DNA of 64,000 bases from Fusobacteriota bacterium (GTDB lineage: Bacteria; Bacillota; TC1): contig WTXA01000001.1 in NCBI GenBank assembly GCA_009773805.1, positions 248,001 through 312,000 of the forward strand, written 5' to 3'. Of this stretch, positions 32,333 through 41,054 are shown piece after piece (positions within the stretch are counted from its first letter, which is position 1; each line of letters starts with the position of its first letter). The notes beneath the pieces are model-generated. The model did no database searches. It was given only the letters and a program-made list of their open reading frames with translations, and had not been told where the DNA came from. A program made the position numbers and the translations under genes.

Positions 32333-32941
32333 TTATTTACTTAACAAGTGAGATGTATCATTTAAAGATTTTAAAAAGAACATTCCATTATGATATTCCA
32401 AGATGTTAATCGACGTATTGCCAAGGACAAATCTCCAATAATATGATAATGGTAAATCAAGTGCTGCTAATAAACTTAGTCTTATAATACCGGCATGGCT
32501 TACTATTGCAGTATTTTGTCCATTACTTTCCTTTGCGATCTTAATCAATCTTTCTTTTAGCCTATTCTTTTCATCCTCAAAAACATCTCCGTTGGGTATT
32601 TGGAAAAGTCCTGTATCATCAAACCATTTATCCATCCATGGATATTTTTCTCTAATTTCTTTTGTGGATAAACCTTCCCAATCTCCAAAACTAATTTCTT
32701 TGAAATCAAGATCTTCTATAACCTCACAGTTAACTTCTGATCCAATAAAATCAGCAGTAATCTTTGCTCTTTTAAGAGGGCTTGAATATATATTTTCGAA
32801 TTTAGTCTTCGAAAGACTTTTTGCTAGTAACTTACCTTGATTTATTCCTACCTCAGTTAATTCAGTATTTGTTGTTCCTTGAAAGCGTTCTTCTAAATTC
32901 CAACTTGTCTGTCCATGTCTAATTAAATAAATATAACTCAT
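32333..32941 (-). CDS. Histidine phosphatase family protein (phosphoglycerate mutase-like)
   Basis: This is a phosphatase of the branch-1 histidine phosphatase superfamily. The 202-residue protein has the catalytic RHG at residues 8-10 in LIRHGQTSWNLEERFQG, the SSPLKRAKITADFI segment, an EISFGDWEG motif and the second histidine in IVSHAGIIRLS. Substrate cannot be read; CobC (alpha-ribazole phosphatase) and GpmB-like broad phosphatases are the options. AGAGGAG precedes the ATG, and a TATAAT (32971-32976) lies upstream without a good -35. Confidence 0.85.
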   Translation of the reverse strand: MSYIYLIRHGQTSWNLEERFQGTTNTELTEVGINQGKLLAKSLSKTKFENIYSSPLKRAKITADFIGSEVNCEVIEDLDFKEISFGDWEGLSTKEIREKYPWMDKWFDDTGLFQIPNGDVFEDEKNRLKERLIKIAKESNGQNTAIVSHAGIIRLSLLAALDLPLSYYWRFVLGNTSINILEYHNGMFFLKSLNDTSHLLSK

Positions 32942-32989
32942 AAGTACTCCTCTATATATATTACCTTAATATTATACAATAAATATTAA

Positions 32990-33019
32990 AATAAAAAAAC
33001 CACCATAAATGGTGGTTTT
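32990..33019 (-). terminator. Rho-independent terminator after ribU
   Basis: AAAACCACCA and TGGTGGTTTT form a 10-base stem with loop TTTA, followed on the minus strand by TTTATTTTA. It begins 10 bases past the ribU stop. Confidence 0.9.
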
Positions 33020-33029
33020 AAATAAAAAA

Positions 33030-33587
33030 CTACTTATTTAAAAACGTTTCGACTCGTTTTTTAAGTAATTCATAAAGAATGACAGAAAAAACACCTGACA
33101 ATATGCCTTTCAATATGTTAAAGGCTGCTAAACCAGTAATCCAAAAAGCATTAGCTTCAATTCCATATAATGGTAAAAATATGAAATAATTGAAAATTAG
33201 CATCAATACTGTAAGAGCTAAGGCTCCAATTATTACCCCGATAAATAGATTGATTCTGGTTTGTTTAATTCTATATAAGATTGTAGCGCCAGCAACTAAT
33301 GACAAACCAGCTGTTAGACTAGCAGCTAAGCCAACCCATCCTGTAGTGTTTTTCCCCGAAAAGAAAAACAATATAGATTTTAAGCCAATAACTATCATTC
33401 CAGCTACAGGACCAAAAATAAAACCAGCCACAATTGCAACTACTTCGCTTAAATCATATTTTAAAAATTCAAAGCCAGGCATACCAACTAATGATAGAAT
33501 TGGAATTTCCATAATATACATTAAAAGAAAGCTAATAACTGACAAGATTGTTAGATATAACATTATTCTTAATTGTTTGTTTTTCAT
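33030..33587 (-). CDS. ribU: Riboflavin ECF transporter S component RibU
   Basis: This membrane protein binds riboflavin and delivers it through the shared ECF module. The 185-residue protein has about six hydrophobic segments, with LKYDLSEVVAIVAGFIFGPVAGMIVIGLKSILFFF typical of the RibU/ECF-S fold. Substrate is supported by the FMN riboswitch directly upstream. AGGAGG precedes the ATG at 33587. It is a single-gene unit with promoter, riboswitch and terminator. EcfA/EcfT are not in the window. Confidence 0.93.
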   Translation of the reverse strand: MKNKQLRIMLYLTILSVISFLLMYIMEIPILSLVGMPGFEFLKYDLSEVVAIVAGFIFGPVAGMIVIGLKSILFFFSGKNTTGWVGLAASLTAGLSLVAGATILYRIKQTRINLFIGVIIGALALTVLMLIFNYFIFLPLYGIEANAFWITGLAAFNILKGILSGVFSVILYELLKKRVETFLNK

Positions 33588-33598
33588 GTTTTCCTCCT

Positions 33599-33630
33599 AA
33601 AAAATACCTCAAGAAAATATTCTTGAGGTA
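33599..33630 (-). terminator. Riboswitch expression-platform terminator
   Basis: On the minus strand TACCTCAAGAA and TTCTTGAGGTA form an 11-base perfect stem with loop TATT, followed by TTTTTT. The ribU ribosome site AGGAGG comes directly after. This points to transcription termination when FMN is bound. Confidence 0.9.
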
Positions 33631-33644
33631 AAAATTGCTTAAAA

Positions 33645-33750
33645 GCATCTTCTTTCATCCAGACTTTACTGTCGGCTCTAGAATTAAACTAGATCAGCTT
33701 GCGCTCGCGGGCTGTACCGCCGGTATGGAATTTCACCGTTCCCCGAAGAA
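33645..33750 (-). promoter_or_regulatory. FMN riboswitch (RFN element)
   Basis: The minus strand carries the conserved RFN elements in order. TCTTCGGGG forms P1 with the 3-prime GAAGA. Then come GGAACGGTGAAATTCC, CCGGCGGT, AGCCCGCGAGCGC, the variable stem around CTAGTTTAATTCTAG, GCCGACAGT, and GTCTGGATGAAAGAAGA at the end. It lies upstream of ribU, the expected target. Confidence 0.96.
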
Positions 33751-33771
33751 ATATTTATAATTTCTTTTTAA

Positions 33772-33800
33772 ATTTTATCATAATAAATAAGTATATGCAA
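33772..33800 (-). promoter_or_regulatory. Promoter of the FMN riboswitch-ribU transcript
   Basis: On the minus strand TTGCAT (33795-33800), 17-base spacer and TGA+TAAAAT (33772-33777), an extended -10. It lies immediately after the rpe stop. Confidence 0.75.
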
Positions 33801-34448
33801 TTACTTAATTTCTAATGATAATTCAATAAAAGCCTTCCTTATATCTTTTTGAGAAAATACTGATGAACCAGCTACTAATATATCTGCTCCAGCATCTTTT
33901 ATCATCTTAGCATTGTCCATCGTTACACCACCATCTACTTCGATTAAAACATCAACATTTTTATTGATTATCATCTTTTTTAATTCCATTACCTTATGTA
34001 CCATTGAATGTATGAATTTTTGTCCTCCAAAACCTGGGTTTACTGACATTATCAGTACAATATTAATCTTATCTAAAATCCACTCTATTGAACTTAAAGG
34101 GGTGCTTGGATTTAGGACTACTCCTGCCATCATGCCTAGTTCTTTTATTTGACTAACAACTCGATCTAAATGAGGACAGGTTTCAACATGTACAGTTATT
34201 AAATCAACTCCAGCATTTTTAAAATCTTCAAGATATAATTCAGGATTTTCTATCATTAAATGACAATCAAAAAATAATTTTGTATGTGGTCTTATTTTAG
34301 AAATTAAAACAGGCCCATATGAAATATTCGGTACAAAATGACCATCCATAATATCAAGGTGTAACCACTTGGCTCCTGCATCTTCTATAATATCTATATC
34401 TCTTTGTAGATTGGAAAAATCTGCAGATAATAGTGATGGAGCAATCAT
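33801..34448 (-). CDS. rpe: Ribulose-phosphate 3-epimerase
   Basis: It interconverts ribulose 5-phosphate and xylulose 5-phosphate. The 215-residue TIM barrel has PSLLSADFSNL, the metal-ligand segments HLDIMDGHFVPNIS and DCHLMIENPE, VNPGFGGQKFI and EVDGGV. It is the last gene of the priA-to-rpe run and shares a base with the rsgA end. In many Firmicutes thiN follows; here an FMN-controlled ribU does. Confidence 0.96.
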   Translation of the reverse strand: MIAPSLLSADFSNLQRDIDIIEDAGAKWLHLDIMDGHFVPNISYGPVLISKIRPHTKLFFDCHLMIENPELYLEDFKNAGVDLITVHVETCPHLDRVVSQIKELGMMAGVVLNPSTPLSSIEWILDKINIVLIMSVNPGFGGQKFIHSMVHKVMELKKMIINKNVDVLIEVDGGVTMDNAKMIKDAGADILVAGSSVFSQKDIRKAFIELSLEIK

Positions 34449-35317
34449 TATTTATACCTTCTTTCTTTATTTTCTTTAATCTCTTCTAACATATATAGGT
34501 ACCTGTCATACCTGCCTTGATCTATCTTCCCATCTGATAGGGCTTTTTTGACACCGCATACCTTCTCCATATGGTGAAGACAACCATTGAAATAGCATTC
34601 TCTTGTATATTCATAGAATTCAGGATAGTACTGAGTTAAATCTTCCATAACCATCTCAATGGGTAAATCGAGGCGACTAAAACCAGGTGTATCAGCTATC
34701 AAGCCACCATCCACTTCATAAAACTGACTAGTTCTTGTTGTGTGGCGTCCTATTTTTAATTTTTCTCCTAAAACTCCGGTTTCTTTAAGTAGTTTACTAT
34801 CTAGAATATTTAACACACTAGATTTGCCAACCCCTGAAGGCCCAGCAAGTACACTTAATTTATCCCTTAAAATATCTTTTAAACTATCAATCCCAAATCC
34901 ACTTACTGCAGAAACTTCAATAACTTTAAAAGGGTATATATTAGAAATCTCTGGTCCTATATTATCTTGGTCTTCATCTTTTTTATTTAATATGATTACT
35001 GGCTTGATATTATGCCACTGAGAGAGCACTAATAATCTATCAAGTACATTATAATCTATTTTAGGGTAAGATAGGCTCATAACAATTAGTAACTGATCAC
35101 TATTTGCAATTGAAGGTCTTGGTAATAGATTTATTCTGTCTTCAATTGACTCTATAGTTCCTTTATAGTTTTCATCAACAACTAAATCTACAATATCACC
35201 TGGATAAGCTTTTTTATGTTTAAGTTTCAGTTTGCCTCTTAATTTACATTCATATAAAGATCCTTCTGAATATACGTAATAGAAGCCACTATCACCTTTA
35301 ATTATTCTACCTTTCAC
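34448..35317 (-). CDS. rsgA: Ribosome small-subunit GTPase RsgA
   Basis: This circularly permuted GTPase checks late 30S assembly. The 289-residue protein has an N-terminal OB fold, the G4 motif NKKDE before the P-loop GPSGVGKSS, a DTPGFSRLD switch and a C-terminal zinc site (C-x4-C-x-H-x5-C within ECYFNGCLHHMEKVC). The start is a GTG at 35317 with GGAG five bases upstream. It directly follows prkC, as usual. Confidence 0.96.
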   Translation of the reverse strand: MKGRIIKGDSGFYYVYSEGSLYECKLRGKLKLKHKKAYPGDIVDLVVDENYKGTIESIEDRINLLPRPSIANSDQLLIVMSLSYPKIDYNVLDRLLVLSQWHNIKPVIILNKKDEDQDNIGPEISNIYPFKVIEVSAVSGFGIDSLKDILRDKLSVLAGPSGVGKSSVLNILDSKLLKETGVLGEKLKIGRHTTRTSQFYEVDGGLIADTPGFSRLDLPIEMVMEDLTQYYPEFYEYTRECYFNGCLHHMEKVCGVKKALSDGKIDQGRYDRYLYMLEEIKENKERRYK

Positions 35318-35319
35318 AA

Positions 35320-37167
35320 TTACTCCAAACCTATTGCATCAACAACATTACCATTTTGATCTTTAATAGTTGCAGTCCCTACGCCAAAATATGTTATGGT
35401 TTTTTGAGTAGTTAAGACTCCACCAGCAAATGAAACAGTTTCAACTCTGCTACCTTTACTATCTGATATTAAAATACTATACGTTGCTGGATTTGCTGAG
35501 TCTGCTCTAGTTATTTCAATTGTTTTTACCTTTGATGTAGGTTCCTTGGCAATAACTACGTCTACAGTGCTTCCTTGTTGAACGTCAATCCCTGGTTTGA
35601 CTGATTGTTTTATTACTTGGCCAGGAAGGTAATCACCACTCTCTTCATTGGTGACAGAACCTAATATTAGTTTAGACGCATTAAGTGACTGCTCAGCTGA
35701 TGTTAGTGTTTTACCAATTAAATTCGGCATTTTAATTTTAACTAATTGTTCACCATCACTGACAATTATAAGTACTTTTTCACCAGGTAATAGTTTCTCT
35801 CCAGCTCCAGGCTCTTGCCTAATAACATCACCAAGTGGAACTTCTTTACTAAATTCTTTAGCGACTTCAACAATAAAACCTTGAGCTTTTAAAACACTTC
35901 TAGCTTCATTTTCACTTGAGCCAACTACATTAGGAACTTCAATTTCATCTTGTCCTTTGCTGACCTTCAATTTTACAACAACAGATACTGGTGATAAGGC
36001 ATTTCCATCTGGGCTTTGTTCTGCCACTTCTCCTTTATCAACATCTTCAGAATATATACCTTCTATGGTATATTGAAATCCACTTTCCTTGAGCTTAGCT
36101 ATTGCATCTTCTTGTGTCATACCAACTACATCAGGTACAATTTTTTTAGCACCACCATTAAATATAGACATTAAGCCTAAGATAATTGCTAGTGATACAA
36201 AAACTGCGCCTGTAATAATTGCTATTTTTTTAAAATCTTGTTTATTATCTTTTTTCTTTACACCTAGATTTTTTTTATCAAAATCAGTATTGACTTCTTC
36301 TAGAGTAATTCTCTTAACTTGATTTATTTTGCCTGCTTCCATTAGAAGTCTAGTTTTTTCAATAAAAATATTCATTTCTAAAGCAGACTTAAATCTTTTT
36401 TTAGGGTCACGCATTGTAGCTTTTAATACAATATTTTCAACCTCTTGAGGAATATCTTCAATCAAATCTTTTGGAGGTACTAACCCACCTTGAATATGAT
36501 TTACTGCAACTGAAACAGGATTTTGACCTTCATAAGGCAATCTACCAGTCAACATCTCATAAAAGACTATACCACTAGAATAAACATCAGAAAGCTCGGT
36601 AATTTCTGCTCCAGATGCTTGTTCAGGAGATAGATAATGTACAGACCCAACTATGTCATTAGTTATAGTCATAGTTGTTCCTTGGTCAGTAATTCTAGCT
36701 ATGCCGAAGTCCATCACTTTTACTTCACCACTTTTATTTATCATAATATTATGTGGTTTTATATCTCTATGAATAACTCCTTTTTTATGAGAGTGTATTA
36801 GAGCTGACAAAACACCTTCCATTACATATATGGAAAAGGTTGCAGACAGTGGAGCTTTTTCTCTAATAATATCTTTTAGAGTCTTACCTTCAACATATTC
36901 CATAACTATATATGGATTACCTTCTGACATGCCAACATCATAAACTTCAACTATATTTGGATGTGAAAGATGTGATATTACTTCTGCTTCGTTCTTGAAA
37001 TATCTAACACTTTCTCTATTATTTATAAGTTCTTTCTTTAATATTTTAATGGCAATCAACTTATTGAGCATAATATCTTCGCCCAAATATACATCAGCCA
37101 TACCACCAGTCCCTAATATTTTAATAAGTTTATATCGATCTGCAAAAATTTTTCCAATCATACTCAT
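35320..37167 (-). CDS. prkC: PASTA-domain serine/threonine kinase PrkC
   Basis: This membrane kinase senses muropeptides and governs cell-wall and growth control. The 615-residue protein has a kinase domain (1-275) with GTGGMADVYLGED, VIHRDIKPHN and MDFGIARI. A membrane helix near 310-335 follows. Then come three extracellular PASTA repeats marked by PDVVGMT, PNVVGSS and PNLIGKT, and a further extracellular domain of about 65 residues. AGGAGG lies seven bases before the first ATG. It pairs with prpC upstream and rsgA downstream. Confidence 0.95.
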   Translation of the reverse strand: MSMIGKIFADRYKLIKILGTGGMADVYLGEDIMLNKLIAIKILKKELINNRESVRYFKNEAEVISHLSHPNIVEVYDVGMSEGNPYIVMEYVEGKTLKDIIREKAPLSATFSIYVMEGVLSALIHSHKKGVIHRDIKPHNIMINKSGEVKVMDFGIARITDQGTTMTITNDIVGSVHYLSPEQASGAEITELSDVYSSGIVFYEMLTGRLPYEGQNPVSVAVNHIQGGLVPPKDLIEDIPQEVENIVLKATMRDPKKRFKSALEMNIFIEKTRLLMEAGKINQVKRITLEEVNTDFDKKNLGVKKKDNKQDFKKIAIITGAVFVSLAIILGLMSIFNGGAKKIVPDVVGMTQEDAIAKLKESGFQYTIEGIYSEDVDKGEVAEQSPDGNALSPVSVVVKLKVSKGQDEIEVPNVVGSSENEARSVLKAQGFIVEVAKEFSKEVPLGDVIRQEPGAGEKLLPGEKVLIIVSDGEQLVKIKMPNLIGKTLTSAEQSLNASKLILGSVTNEESGDYLPGQVIKQSVKPGIDVQQGSTVDVVIAKEPTSKVKTIEITRADSANPATYSILISDSKGSRVETVSFAGGVLTTQKTITYFGVGTATIKDQNGNVVDAIGLE

Positions 37168-37178
37168 ATGTTTTCCTC

Positions 37179-37883
37179 CTAAAACTTATCAATAACTATA
37201 AAGGAATAATTATCATTTGAGCCTCTTGCCTCAATAATATCTGATAATTCTTTTATAAGTTTCTTGCCTGTTTTCTTTAGTAATATATAGATTAACTCCT
37301 CATTTTTAAGATAATAATGAACGCCATCGGTACATAAAAAAATAATATCCCCTGGTTGTATTTGAAATTCTAACACCTGTGGATCAGCAGGTTTATCACT
37401 ACCTAATGCTTTTAACAGAATGTTTTTTTTAGGGTGATTGAGATATTCTTCATAAGTTATAATTCCATCTTGATATAATCTTTCTACATAGGTGTGATCT
37501 TCTGTTAATTTTATAATTTCTTGGTTTCTAATAAGATATATCCTACTATCTCCTATATGACCGATAAATCCCCTGTCTCCAACTATTTTCAATACAGAAA
37601 GTGTAGTACCCATGTTCATTTTCTGATCTTTATAACTACTTTTTTCATAAATCATTTTGTTAGTTGCATTAAAAGCTGATTCTACTGTAGATGCTTCTAT
37701 ATTTTCTAAGTCTTCTAATTCTATTCTGATTTTCTCAATAGCCAAATTACTGGCAATTTCTCCTGCTTCATGCCCACCCATACCATCGGCTACAGCAAAA
37801 AATCCTGAGCCCTCATTAATATAAATAGCATCTTCATTGTTTGATCTAACTTTACCTTGTTCGCTAACAGCTATTGCGCGCAT
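37179..37883 (-). CDS. prpC: PP2C-type protein phosphatase PrpC/Stp
   Basis: It removes phosphate from PrkC and its targets. The 234-residue protein has the PP2C metal motifs RSNNEDA, FAVADGMGGHEAGE (31-42), GHIGDSRIYLI and FLCTDGVHYYL, ending with SNDNYSFIVI. It is followed 11 bases later by prkC, the usual pair. Confidence 0.95.
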   Translation of the reverse strand: MRAIAVSEQGKVRSNNEDAIYINEGSGFFAVADGMGGHEAGEIASNLAIEKIRIELEDLENIEASTVESAFNATNKMIYEKSSYKDQKMNMGTTLSVLKIVGDRGFIGHIGDSRIYLIRNQEIIKLTEDHTYVERLYQDGIITYEEYLNHPKKNILLKALGSDKPADPQVLEFQIQPGDIIFLCTDGVHYYLKNEELIYILLKKTGKKLIKELSDIIEARGSNDNYSFIVIDKF

Positions 37884-37884
37884 A

Positions 37885-38931
37885 TTAATTCCTTTCTTTG
37901 TTCCTCAATTGGCCACAGGCACCATCTATATCAATACCTTTTTCTTCTCTTATGGAAAATGATAAACCATAGTCTTCACATAATTTCTTGAATGTATAAA
38001 TATCTTTCTTTTTTGGCCTTTTAAATTCGCTGTCTTTAATACTATTAACTGGTATACCGTTGATATGGCAATCAATACCTTTTAATAAATTGGCTAAATT
38101 TCTTGCATCATCAGGCCAAATATTCATACTATCAATCATTATATATTCAAAAGTGATTCTTTTTTTTGTTTTAGTTTGATAATATCTACAAGCTTTCATA
38201 AGTTCATTTAGTGGATACTTTTTATTTATAGGAACCAAATAATCTCTAACTCTATCAGTTGGTGCATGTAAAGAAATAGCTAGAACATATTTTAATTCTT
38301 TGTCAGCCAACTCTTTAATACCTTCAATTATTCCACTAGTTGATATGGTTATTTTTCTGCTGCTGATTTCAAAATTCTCTTTTATTAAGGAGGCAGCTAG
38401 TAGAACCTCATCTTTATTATAAAATGGTTCACCCATCCCCATGAATACAACATTGTTTACTTTTGCATCATATTGCTTCAAATATGTATTTGCAATAGAC
38501 ATTTGTTGAACAATTTCTTCTGCTTTAAGATTTCTTACTAATCCAGAAGTTCCTGTAGCACAAAATGGGCATTTAACTTTACAGCCAACTTGGCTTGAAA
38601 GGCATAAGGTGTTTCTATTTTTACTTGCATCCTTATCCTTGTATCTCATAATTACCATTTCTATAGTATTTCTATCACCAAGTAATAATAAAAATTTGAT
38701 TGTTTCTCCCTTATCATCCTCTATTATCTTAATAGTATCAAGAGTTAATAATTTTATATTACTATTCAAATATTCTTTAAATCCTTTATCTAAATTTGAC
38801 ATTGATTCTATCTCAACTATATTCTTGTTGTAAACCCAGTCCAAAAGTTGTTTACCTCTGAATGCTGGAAATCCTGCAGTTACTATTCTTTTAATCACGT
38901 CATCTTTTGATAACTTAAAAAGATTAATCAT
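37885..38931 (-). CDS. rlmN: 23S rRNA/tRNA adenine-C2 methyltransferase RlmN
   Basis: This radical SAM enzyme methylates A2503 of 23S rRNA and A37 of some tRNAs. The 348-residue protein has the cluster motif C-x3-C-x2-C in CKVKCPFCATG, FMGMGEPFYN, and the C-terminal catalytic cysteine in IDGACGQLR. Its ATG overlaps the upstream protease gene by 8 bases. In most Firmicutes rsmB lies just upstream; it is absent here. Confidence 0.96.
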   Translation of the reverse strand: MINLFKLSKDDVIKRIVTAGFPAFRGKQLLDWVYNKNIVEIESMSNLDKGFKEYLNSNIKLLTLDTIKIIEDDKGETIKFLLLLGDRNTIEMVIMRYKDKDASKNRNTLCLSSQVGCKVKCPFCATGTSGLVRNLKAEEIVQQMSIANTYLKQYDAKVNNVVFMGMGEPFYNKDEVLLAASLIKENFEISSRKITISTSGIIEGIKELADKELKYVLAISLHAPTDRVRDYLVPINKKYPLNELMKACRYYQTKTKKRITFEYIMIDSMNIWPDDARNLANLLKGIDCHINGIPVNSIKDSEFKRPKKKDIYTFKKLCEDYGLSFSIREEKGIDIDGACGQLRNKERN

Positions 38932-39625
38932 TTCTTGACCTCAAAAATAATAGTCTTAGTAATGTAGCTAATGAAGATGCTAATGCAGCTATATAAGTTA
39001 GAGCTGCTGCAGTTAGTACAGCTCTTGCGCCTTTTAATTCGCCTTCATTTAAATAATTGCCTTCTTTTAACATAGATAATCCTCTCTTGGATGCGTTTAT
39101 TTCGATAGGTAAAGTAATTATATAAAATAAACTTACCAAAGCGAAAAGTACTATTCCAATATTCATTAAATTGATTGAATTGAAAATCAATCCAAACACA
39201 AATATTGGTATAGCAAAATTCGAAGCAATATTAGTAAATGGAAATATATTGTTCCTTAATTTTAAGAATAACATTTTTTCAGCATCTTGTCTTGCATGAC
39301 CCATTTCATGGGCCACAATAGCAAGTGCAGCTATGGTCCCATTACCAGCAACTTCCTGACTTAAACCTAAGGATTTTTTCTTGGGATTATAGTGATCGCT
39401 AAGATAACCGCCAACACGTTCGATCTCTAAATATGTCATTTGATATTTGTTTTTCAAATCAAAAGCTAATGCTTCTCCAGTCATATTTCTTGTATTTGGA
39501 ATTCTCTTGTAATTGTTAAAAGTACTATTGACTTTAAACTGTGCATAAAATGAAAATACAAGTGTTAATACCATTATTATTGTTATATATACATTTCCGC
39601 CTGAAAATAAATAAAATAGGTCCAT
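38924..39625 (-). CDS. Membrane zinc metallopeptidase, YugP family
   Basis: The 233-residue membrane protein belongs to the DUF2268/Zn_peptidase_2 family (YugP) of unknown substrate. It has an N-terminal helix, the zinc motif HEMGH in IVAHEMGHARQDAE, and further hydrophobic helices (about 110-215). The ATG follows the fmt stop with no gap (TAAATG). Its position between fmt and rlmN is common in clostridia. Confidence 0.88.
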   Translation of the reverse strand: MDLFYLFSGGNVYITIIMVLTLVFSFYAQFKVNSTFNNYKRIPNTRNMTGEALAFDLKNKYQMTYLEIERVGGYLSDHYNPKKKSLGLSQEVAGNGTIAALAIVAHEMGHARQDAEKMLFLKLRNNIFPFTNIASNFAIPIFVFGLIFNSINLMNIGIVLFALVSLFYIITLPIEINASKRGLSMLKEGNYLNEGELKGARAVLTAAALTYIAALASSLATLLRLLFLRSRND

Positions 39626-40588
39626 TTAATTCTCCTCTTTGCTTTTTAATATATTACCTACATGGATTTTTTTGCCATTTAAAAAATCTTTGAAATCCAT
39701 TGTTTTTTTGCCTTCTGGTTTTATTTTTTTTATCCAAATTGCTCCTATGGCACATTTTACTAAAATTCCACTTTTTTTATCAATTTTCAATACTTCTCCA
39801 ATAACTGAATTTTTAAAATCTTCACTAACATTTAAAGAAGCTACTTCAGCTTCTACAATGCCTAAGTATTGATTGTTTAGGACTAATAATGGAGTGATTT
39901 TCGGTGTTAATCCCCTAATCGTATTTATAATATCACTAGCTTCATGACTTAGGTTAAGATACTTCTCCTCATTTTTGATTTTTTTAGCATAAGTTTGCAA
40001 TGTATCATCTTGAGGTACTCTCTTATCAACCCCTGCTTCTATGAGTTTCAATGCTTCTAGTAAGAGTTTTCCACCCTCAATTGATAACTTAGTGCTAAGG
40101 GCTCCGTAATTCCAATAACTATTAATTTCCAATACTCTTTGGCTTATGATATCTCCTGCATCCAGCTTCTCTATCATTTCCATTATTGTAACACCAGTGA
40201 TGTTATCTCCATTCATTAAAGTTCTTTGAATTGGTGCCGCACCTCGATATTTAGGTAACAATGAAGGATGTACATTTATAGGTTTGTATCTACTTATAGA
40301 TAAGACCTCGTTACTTAATAAAGCACCATATGAAACAACAACGAAAATATCAGCTTTCAAACTATTTAAATATTCTAAAGATTGAGCGCTGTTAATATTA
40401 TCTGTTTGATAGATAGTCATGCCAAACTCTAAAGCTTTTTCCTTGATTGGAGTAAAATGCACCTTATGTCCTCTATCTCTTCTAGAATCGGGTTGTGTCA
40501 CTACACAAAGCACTTGATGTTCGCTTTTATATATAGCAATTAGACTTTCTACAGCGAACTCACTTGTTCCAAAAAATACAATAGTCAT
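39626..40588 (-). CDS. fmt: Methionyl-tRNA formyltransferase
   Basis: It formylates initiator Met-tRNA. The 320-residue protein has FFGTSEFAVESL, the catalytic stretch HPSLLPKYRGAAPIQRTLMNGD, GVTIMEMIEKLDAGDI and the C-terminal OB-like domain. It shares one base with def, which removes the same formyl group later. Confidence 0.97.
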   Translation of the reverse strand: MTIVFFGTSEFAVESLIAIYKSEHQVLCVVTQPDSRRDRGHKVHFTPIKEKALEFGMTIYQTDNINSAQSLEYLNSLKADIFVVVSYGALLSNEVLSISRYKPINVHPSLLPKYRGAAPIQRTLMNGDNITGVTIMEMIEKLDAGDIISQRVLEINSYWNYGALSTKLSIEGGKLLLEALKLIEAGVDKRVPQDDTLQTYAKKIKNEEKYLNLSHEASDIINTIRGLTPKITPLLVLNNQYLGIVEAEVASLNVSEDFKNSVIGEVLKIDKKSGILVKCAIGAIWIKKIKPEGKKTMDFKDFLNGKKIHVGNILKSKEEN

Positions 40589-41046
40589 TAAGCATTCTCT
40601 TCCTTTTCTAGTTTATCGATGAATAATATTCCATTTAGATGATCAATTTCATGTTGTATTATTCTAGCAAACATTCCTGAGGCATTAAATTGAATCGGTT
40701 CTCCATCAGCATTTTGACCTCTAACTACTATATCTTTTGATCTATTAACTTTCCCTACTCTACCTGGGACACTAAGACAACCTTCATTATCAATAACCTC
40801 GCCACTAGCACTTATTATCTCAGGGTTAATTAATTCTATGACTTTATCATTTTCTTCATGATAAGCTATAATTACTCTTTTTGAAACTCCAATTTGTGGA
40901 GCGGCTAAGCCAACTCCATCTTCTTTCATTAATGTTTCCATCATATTGTTTAAAAGTTTATATATTCGGTCATCGAATTTAGTAACTTCCTTTGCTTTAT
41001 CTCTTAAAATTTCGTCACCTATAGTAACTACTTGATACACTGCCAT
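40588..41046 (-). CDS. def: Peptide deformylase
   Basis: This metalloenzyme removes N-formyl from new proteins. The 152-residue protein has all three motifs: GVGLAAPQIG, EGCLSVP (metal cysteine) and QHEIDHLNG. AGGAGG precedes the ATG. It lies between priA and fmt in the conserved order. Confidence 0.97.
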   Translation of the reverse strand: MAVYQVVTIGDEILRDKAKEVTKFDDRIYKLLNNMMETLMKEDGVGLAAPQIGVSKRVIIAYHEENDKVIELINPEIISASGEVIDNEGCLSVPGRVGKVNRSKDIVVRGQNADGEPIQFNASGMFARIIQHEIDHLNGILFIDKLEKEENA

Positions 41047-41054
41047 TATTCCTC

